Shown: piece by piece, positions 34,801 to 64,000 of the stretch
Layout: each line of letters opens with the position of its first letter
Position numbering within the stretch: position 1 is the stretch's first letter
Assembly (NCBI RefSeq): GCF_900111005.1
Contig: NZ_FOFV01000007.1
Location: 310,001-374,000 of the forward strand
DNA from: Lentzea albida
GTDB taxonomy: Bacteria; Actinomycetota; Actinomycetes; Mycobacteriales; Pseudonocardiaceae
Direction: 5' to 3'
Length of the DNA stretch: 64,000 nt
The notes under the pieces: model-generated
Seen by the model: only the letters and a program-made list of their open reading frames with translations
Database searches by the model: none
Told to the model about the DNA's origin: nothing
Made by a program: the position numbers and the translations under genes

Positions 34801-36376
34801 CCTGCGTCACGGCGAGGATCGCGACCACCAGGTCGACCGACCGCTCGAACCACAGGCCAACTCGGGTTTCCTCGCGCACACCGGCGGCACTCAGGCCGGA
34901 CGCGACACGCGCCACCCGCTCGCCGAGTTCGGCATAGGTCAGTTCGCCGGAACCGTCGCGAACAGCGACCCGCTCCCCGAACTCCCCCACCGCACGCCGA
35001 AACCGCTCCGCCAGCCCGACGAACTCCTCGTCCGCCACGGGCCCCACACCCCACCCGGTCACCGGAGCGGGCGTCACCTCGCGCACCAGCTGCTCGGGCC
35101 GCGCCACCGCGGCCGACAGCACCTCCTGCAGCTGAGCCAGCAACCGGTCGACCGTCGCCTCGTCGAACGCGCCCGTCGAGAACTCGGCCTCGATCTTGAG
35201 CGTGTCCTCCAGGTCGACCGCGAAGGCGATCGGGTAGTTCACCTGCTCGATGGAGTCGAGCGCGCCGAAGCGGTCCTCGTCGTCGCTCTCCTCGTCCTCT
35301 TCGGACAGCAGTGCCTGCGGGTAGTTGCCGAACACGACGATGCTGTCGAAGACACCGCTGCCGCGCGGGAGTTCCGACCAGCGCTTGATGTCCGAGAGCG
35401 CGGTGAACTCGTAGCGCTGCACGGCGACCTGATTGGCCTGCAGCTCTCCCAGCCAGTCGGCGAAGGTGCGCTCCCACGAGATGCGCACGCGCACCGGCAG
35501 CGTGTTGATGAAGACGCCGACCATCGACTCGACGCCGGGCAGGTCGGCCGGGCGGCCGGACACGGTGAGGCCGTAGACGACCTCGTCGTCGCCGGAGTAG
35601 GCCGACAGCAGGAGTGCCCACGCCGCCTGGACGACCGTGGACGGCGTGACGCGCCTGCGGCGGGCCAGGTCCATGATCGACGTGGTGAGGGCCTCGGGCA
35701 GTTCGGCGTGGCGGCGGCCCTGGGCCCAGTGGTCGCGGACGGAGTGGTCGACGGGCAGCGCCGTCGGGGCGTCGAAGCCGGCGAGGTAGTCGCGCCAGAA
35801 CGCCTCGGCCTCGGCGCGGTCGCGCTTGCCCAGCCAGGCGATGAAGTCGCGGTAGGGCCGCACGGGTTCGAGGTCCGGGGTCGTGCCGCGGCAGAAGGCG
35901 TCGTAGGTGGCGCCGACCTCTTCGAGGACGACGGGCACGCTCCAGCCGTCGCACAGTCCCGAGTAGAGCGCCCAGACCATGCGGTGGTGGCTGGTGCCGT
36001 CGTTGATGACGTGCACGCGCATGAGGGGCGGCTTGGTGAGGTCGAAGCCCTGGGCGCGGTCGCGGGCGAGCAGCTCGTCGAGTGCCGCCTTCTGGTCGGC
36101 CACGGCGGTCCAGTCGTGCACCTCGAACGGCACCTGGACGTCACCCATGACGACCTGGAGCGGCTCGGGCACGCCCTCCCACACGAAACCGGTGCGCAGC
36201 ACGGCGTGGCGGGCGACCACCGACTCCCACGCGCGGCGCATGGCGCCGAGGTCGAGCACGCCGTCGAACTCGTAGAGCCCCTGCGCCCAGTACACGCCCT
36301 TGTCCGATTGCGCCTCGAGGACGTGGAAAAGCATCCCCTGCTGAACCGGCGCCAACGGATACATATCTTCGATCAC
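24551..36376 (-). CDS. Nonribosomal peptide synthetase, three modules: C-A-T-E / C-A-T / C-A-T-E
   Basis: The protein has about 3,941 residues. The start is set at GTG 36376, seven bases after GGGGAGGG; ATG 36451 would add 25 poorly conserved residues. Approximate domains are C1 1-440, A1 450-940, T1 945-1015, E1 1030-1460, C2 1475-1900, A2 1910-2400, T2 2405-2475, C3 2495-2920, A3 2930-3440, T3 3445-3510 and E3 3525-3941. By-eye codes are DAWFVAMVY for A1 and A2, near leucine or aromatic codes, and DTFLVGAMT for A3, hydrophobic and unassigned. C1 has YSGLCDG in place of HHxxxDG; C2 and C3 are canonical. It ends in an epimerase with no thioesterase or reductase, so the chain must be released in trans. 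Confidence 0.93.
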   Translation of the reverse strand: MIEDMYPLAPVQQGMLFHVLEAQSDKGVYWAQGLYEFDGVLDLGAMRRAWESVVARHAVLRTGFVWEGVPEPLQVVMGDVQVPFEVHDWTAVADQKAALDELLARDRAQGFDLTKPPLMRVHVINDGTSHHRMVWALYSGLCDGWSVPVVLEEVGATYDAFCRGTTPDLEPVRPYRDFIAWLGKRDRAEAEAFWRDYLAGFDAPTALPVDHSVRDHWAQGRRHAELPEALTTSIMDLARRRRVTPSTVVQAAWALLLSAYSGDDEVVYGLTVSGRPADLPGVESMVGVFINTLPVRVRISWERTFADWLGELQANQVAVQRYEFTALSDIKRWSELPRGSGVFDSIVVFGNYPQALLSEEDEESDDEDRFGALDSIEQVNYPIAFAVDLEDTLKIEAEFSTGAFDEATVDRLLAQLQEVLSAAVARPEQLVREVTPAPVTGWGVGPVADEEFVGLAERFRRAVGEFGERVAVRDGSGELTYAELGERVARVASGLSAAGVREETRVGLWFERSVDLVVAILAVTQVGGTYVPLDPALPHGRLRDVQAAAGVELVVSRGDYALEGPRVVELAELENAPAEPFAPASVPERLVYTMFTSGSTGVPKGVEVTEAGVVRVVLDPAVAARPGDVVAHMAAVSFDASTWEIWTALLTGATLAVAPANLAERLDVAKLFAQHDVTLSFMTTGLFHQLADTDPAVFSGHRKVLAGGEAMSPVQARKVLDANPAVAIYNMYGPTESTVYASYHDMHTGRLGPSSVPIGTALRGLRFHVLDRWLQPTPVGVPGELYIGGTGLARGYAGRADLAAERFVADPYVPGARMYRTGDLVRWGADGAVDFVGRTDDQVKIRGFRVEPGEVEHVLAGHPDVANAAVIVNDKRLIAYVVSTAEPAELRRFLAERLPEFLVPSAVVPVDEFPLNSNGKLDVRALPDPGAPESSTAYEPPSTEAERTLAEVWTQVLGVDRVGVHDNFFELGGDSIVSLQIVSRARAAGLRLEIADLFTHQTVRELAARVSTAEEPTADQGTVSGPVAFTPIQSWFLREDLPERDHFNWSGMFELARGTDAGAMRAALGTVVAHHDALRLRLGEGTQENLAAETADLVSVLDATGLEGAPLDEAVTAAMTGAQTSLSLTGGPLLRAVYVDRGDRPAWFGLTVHHYVVDAVSWNVLLEDLETACSGGALPPKTTSYQEWAAALEAFDPQDELVWWRDVVRTTTPVPADLDGPNTEDSTESVRVSLDAERTALLLTQAHRAYRTQGHELLLAALLQVLGRWTGAGAAAIDLESHGREPIADGLDLSRTVGWFTAIHPVGLRHPDLDDVAGVIKAVKEQLRAVPRRGVGYTVLRERDPELRDAPARPVVFNYLGGADAAEEPDGLFARELSEDLCGPAEGDGGLRSHVLGVEVVQAADGTLSVELQYSTNLHERPTIAQLAADYVAALAGIVEHCLSGASGLTPSDVPLAGLSQSSLDALVERTPGLVDAYPLSPLQQGMLFHAVESPDSGVYWTQDVRELTGDLDVEAMRAAWQLVLDRHPALRTGFVWSGEPLQVVVGDVPVPFEVRDWTSVEDPDAAVDELLAEDRARGCDLSTAPLLRVVVAQGRDRHWILLAFHHLYADGWSIPLLWDEVTAAYQGESLPPVRPYRDFIAWLGRRDAAEAEGFWREYLDGFDSPTPLPVDRVVREHWSQDRRELALPRDVTADLMALARDRRVTLSTVVQAAWSVLLAAYSGEDDVVFGLTVSGRPADLPGVESIVGLFINTLPVRVGVAWETSFADWLGELQENQVAVQRHEHTPLADIQRVTTGGLFDSMLVFGNYPQGAAPEEGEEDPEELFASTDSVEQMHYPIILAVDLEATLKVEANFSTGAFDASTVERLLGQLAEVLTSVARRPLAVVREMTPAPVTGWGAGPAVDEPFVGLAERFRRAVGEFGDQVAVRDGAVELTYAELGERVARVASGLRTAGVRDETRVGLWFERSADLVVAILAVVQAGGAYVPLDPALPHGRLRDVQAAAGVELVVSRGDYALDGPRVVSLAELESAPAEWAELAAVPGRLVYTMFTSGSTGVPKGVEVTEEGVLRVVLDPAVAAHPGDVVAHMAAVSFDASTWEIWTALLTGATLAVAPANLAERLDVAKLYTEHGVTLSFMTTGLFHQLADTDPAVFSGHRKVLAGGEGMSPVQARKVLDANPAVGIFNMYGPTESTVYASFHDMHTGRLGPATVPIGDALRGLHFSVLDRWLRPSPVGVPGELYIGGVGLARGYAGRADLAAERFVPDPVVPGARMYRTGDLVRWGADGAVDFVGRTDDQVKIRGFRVEPGEVEHVLAGHPEVANAAVVVRELQQGKRLVAYVVGTAEPAALKGYLGERLPEFLVPSAIVALDELPLNSNGKLDKRALPMPEAPESTSVAPSTDTERALAAVWSQVLGVERVGVHDNYFELGGDSIISLQVVAWAREAGLELKIADIFTHQTIQQIALHTGVAAGAEVSAEPLADLAPLKARVPGAVDAYPLSPMQQGMLFHVLEAPADTAVYWAQDVRELRGPLDAAALREAWRTVVGRHPALRSAFVWEGVDEPLQVVAGEVDVPFEVLDWTSVADPAAALDDLLDADQRRGFDVTTAPLLRVYVADRGDRQWVVFTFHHLYLDGWSIPLVWDEVLAAYRGEALPPVRPYRDYIAWLQDQPAADDFWREYLDGFTSPTALPVDRTSRLHWDQGRHHRELPESVALALEALARREHVTISAVVQAAWALLLAAHSGDDDIVFGLTVSGRPASLPGVESIVGLFINTLPVRVRVPGDRTPFDEWLRTVQEGQVAAQRFEHSPLVDIQRIAGVPRLFESIVAVQNLPSGLDDDGDDGDEFDSPAMLEQGRYPLKLVVDVDGQLALLCEYSTGAFDADTVEALVDQLELILTAVAEAPGTPVREIALLDAGQRAEVLEWSTSSPRELASGHLAALFGRQVLAHPDRLAVRGGVDLTYAELDRRASGVARWLRAHGVGAGTRVGLHLDRGAELIVAMLGVIGAGGSYVPLDPAQNAARLAQVVGVAEVGLVVTAGEWPLDVPRVRVLALAGAGGAPVGADRALAGVDGAPPSAPGPLPVVGAADSELYVLFTSGSTGTPKGVSLTHEGVARVCTDPAVRVEPGDVVSHLAGIAFDTGAFEIWLALLNGATLVVGPADVAERMDVGGFLRDNAITASLLTTGLFHQLVETSPDVLDGLRLLVVGGDALQAQHARTARERRPDLRIVNAYGPTETTMTCTVHTLNGVTAQVPIGRPFAGMRAFVLDPWLQLVPAGVAGELFVGGPGVARGYVGRADLTAERFVPDPTHQGERLYRTGDRARWRADGTLEFLGRADDQVKIRGFRVEPGEVEALLTSHEDVRAAAVVATASATGKRLVAYVVTEAGTSELRAFLRERLPDYLVPSAFVTLDALPLTSNGKLDRKALPEPAAPEADQAFVAPRTEQERALAGIWEKLLGADRVGVHDNFFDLGGDSIASLQVVARARAAGLGLAVADLFTHQTVAELAAVATVPATVDEGPATGPVPLTPIQRWFTNAPIDDRNHWNWSGLFELEPDVDADRLAAALTTLVTHHDALRTRLHHGPDGWHQHVVEPGEAARFEVVQGDVQQHMGALQRSLDLENGPLVAAILVDRGDEPACLGLVVHHLVVDGVSWNVLLEDLDAAYRGEELPPKTTSFRRWAESVAAFADSDEVRAELPYWLEKAETPFSLPVDATGANTEDSAAVTEVTVAAGDLPNAQVLDVVLAALHQALGEWAGTDTVVVDLEHHGRESVAPGTDLSRTVGWFTSVHPLVLQHDDLTDGAGTLAAARESLKSVPRHGVGYGALRHLTADDQDVRRLRAAPDRQININFTGGLDTVGDDEVRGLVADELPGDLCGDSTSGGVRPHALHLEIERTGGGELLVEWHHSTNLHRTDTVRRVASRFREAAEALIALPNSN
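28900..31960 (-). other. NRPS-2 module 2 (C-A-T), L-hydrophobic residue
   Basis: The C domain has intact HHLYADG at 31562-31542. The A domain code is identical to that of module 1, and long stretches match, pointing to a recent duplication. The carrier reads YFELGGDSIISL, a signature usual before epimerases, yet the next domain is a condensation domain. Confidence 0.8.
32000..36376 (-). other. NRPS-2 module 1 (C-A-T-E), D-hydrophobic residue
   Basis: The C domain motif YSGLCDG lies at 35965-35945, so the histidine pair is Tyr-Ser. The adenylation core FTSGSTGVPKGVEV lies near 34600, with code D-A-W-F-V-A-M-V-Y. The carrier LGGDSIVSL lies near 33460. The epimerase has HHYVVDAVSW near 32910, with alanine in place of the usual glycine after Asp. 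This C domain takes its donor from the last module of the giant NRPS. Confidence 0.8.
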
Positions 36377-36590
36377 GGATACGCCCTCCCCTGACACACT
36401 TTTTACACAACCGTCATTTAAGGGGTCAAGCGATTCCCGCCGAGCAGTCATACGACATTTGAATGAGGGTCATGCGCAGCGAAGATGAACATTTAAAATG
36501 GCACGCCAAATAGAACAGTGCATCACCGTTGAATTCACTCCCCCAGATGCGCAGACCCCAGTGCGCTGAATGCCGCCGAGCTCGCTCCCG
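36377..36590. other. AT-richer intergenic island between the two NRPS genes
   Basis: This 214-bp gap has clearly lower GC content than its surroundings (for example around 36400-36470 and 36490-36535). No gene is visible. It carries a promoter-like pair upstream of the second NRPS and a weak TGGC/GCCA palindrome near 36500. It is the only sizeable gap in the peptide operon. Confidence 0.6.
36400..36429 (-). promoter_or_regulatory. Candidate promoter of the second NRPS gene
   Basis: On the minus strand TTGACC (36429-36424) is followed after 18 bp by TAAAAA (36405-36400), close to the primary sigma pattern. Transcription would begin near 36393 and give a leader of about 17 bases with the GGGGAGGG ribosome site before GTG 36376. 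This favours the GTG over the upstream ATG at 36451, which would lie outside the message. Confidence 0.35.

Positions 36591-64000
<27,410 letters not shown>

Noticed and set aside
24884..36394. Several plus-strand frames of 600-1,500 codons opposite the second NRPS and neighbouring genes
   Set aside because: They mirror the third-position GC bias of the real genes and have no recognisable fold or start site.
36377..36451. ATG at 36451 as the start of the second NRPS
   Set aside because: It adds 25 residues with no similarity to C-domain N-termini, lies in the AT-richer leader upstream of the candidate promoter, and lacks the strong GGGGAGGG site found before GTG 36376.

Overview
The window comes from a very GC-rich actinomycete. 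The gene families (a DUF6292-type protein, SpoIIE-type phosphatases, MbtH, giant NRPS genes) fit the Pseudonocardiales (Lentzea, Saccharothrix or Actinosynnema type), but the genus is a guess. All calls were made by reading the sequence and its translations. No database search was run.

Left part (1-17197), mostly housekeeping and stress. It begins with the cut 3' end of a carboxylate-amine ligase, a heme-oxygenase-like iron redox protein, a small DUF6292-like gene and a zinc alcohol dehydrogenase that ends at a clear hairpin. A tightly overlapping seven-gene operon on the minus strand (9363 down to 3034) encodes a stressosome-type module: RsbR, RsbS, RsbT, an HATPase-PP2C fusion, a hybrid histidine kinase with a degenerate receiver, a receiver-PP2C protein and an RsbW-like kinase. 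Next come a small membrane protein, a large-subunit catalase with an ankyrin partner, a GT4 glycosyltransferase, a MarR regulator divergent from a membrane protein with two perfect operator palindromes between them, and a TrkA/TrkH potassium uptake pair.

Right part (17494-64000), a nonribosomal peptide cluster with every gene on the minus strand. In transcription order it has a giant NRPS open at the window edge (more than 9,130 residues here), a second NRPS of about 3,940 residues, an Fe(II)/2-oxoglutarate hydroxylase, two ABC exporter half-transporters, a PLP enzyme very like capreomycidine synthase VioD, a VioC-type hydroxylase and an MbtH protein. The giant NRPS shows the end of one epimerization domain and then six near-identical C-A-T-E modules. 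All six have the same by-eye specificity code (DVGEVSVID), which resembles ornithine and other basic-residue codes. The second NRPS is C-A-T-E / C-A-T / C-A-T-E with hydrophobic-looking codes and no thioesterase.

The simplest reading is a peptide with a run of at least six, probably seven, identical D-configured basic residues followed by D-, L- and D-hydrophobic residues. The VioC/VioD pair could supply capreomycidine from arginine as the basic unit. The most unusual feature is that all seven condensation domains whose donor is the basic D-residue have lost both histidines of HHxxxDG (Y-Q-G-L-C-D-G six times, Y-S-G-L-C-D-G once), while the two other condensation domains keep them. The terminal E domain and missing thioesterase suggest release by a separate enzyme, possibly a penicillin-binding-protein-type cyclase encoded outside the window.
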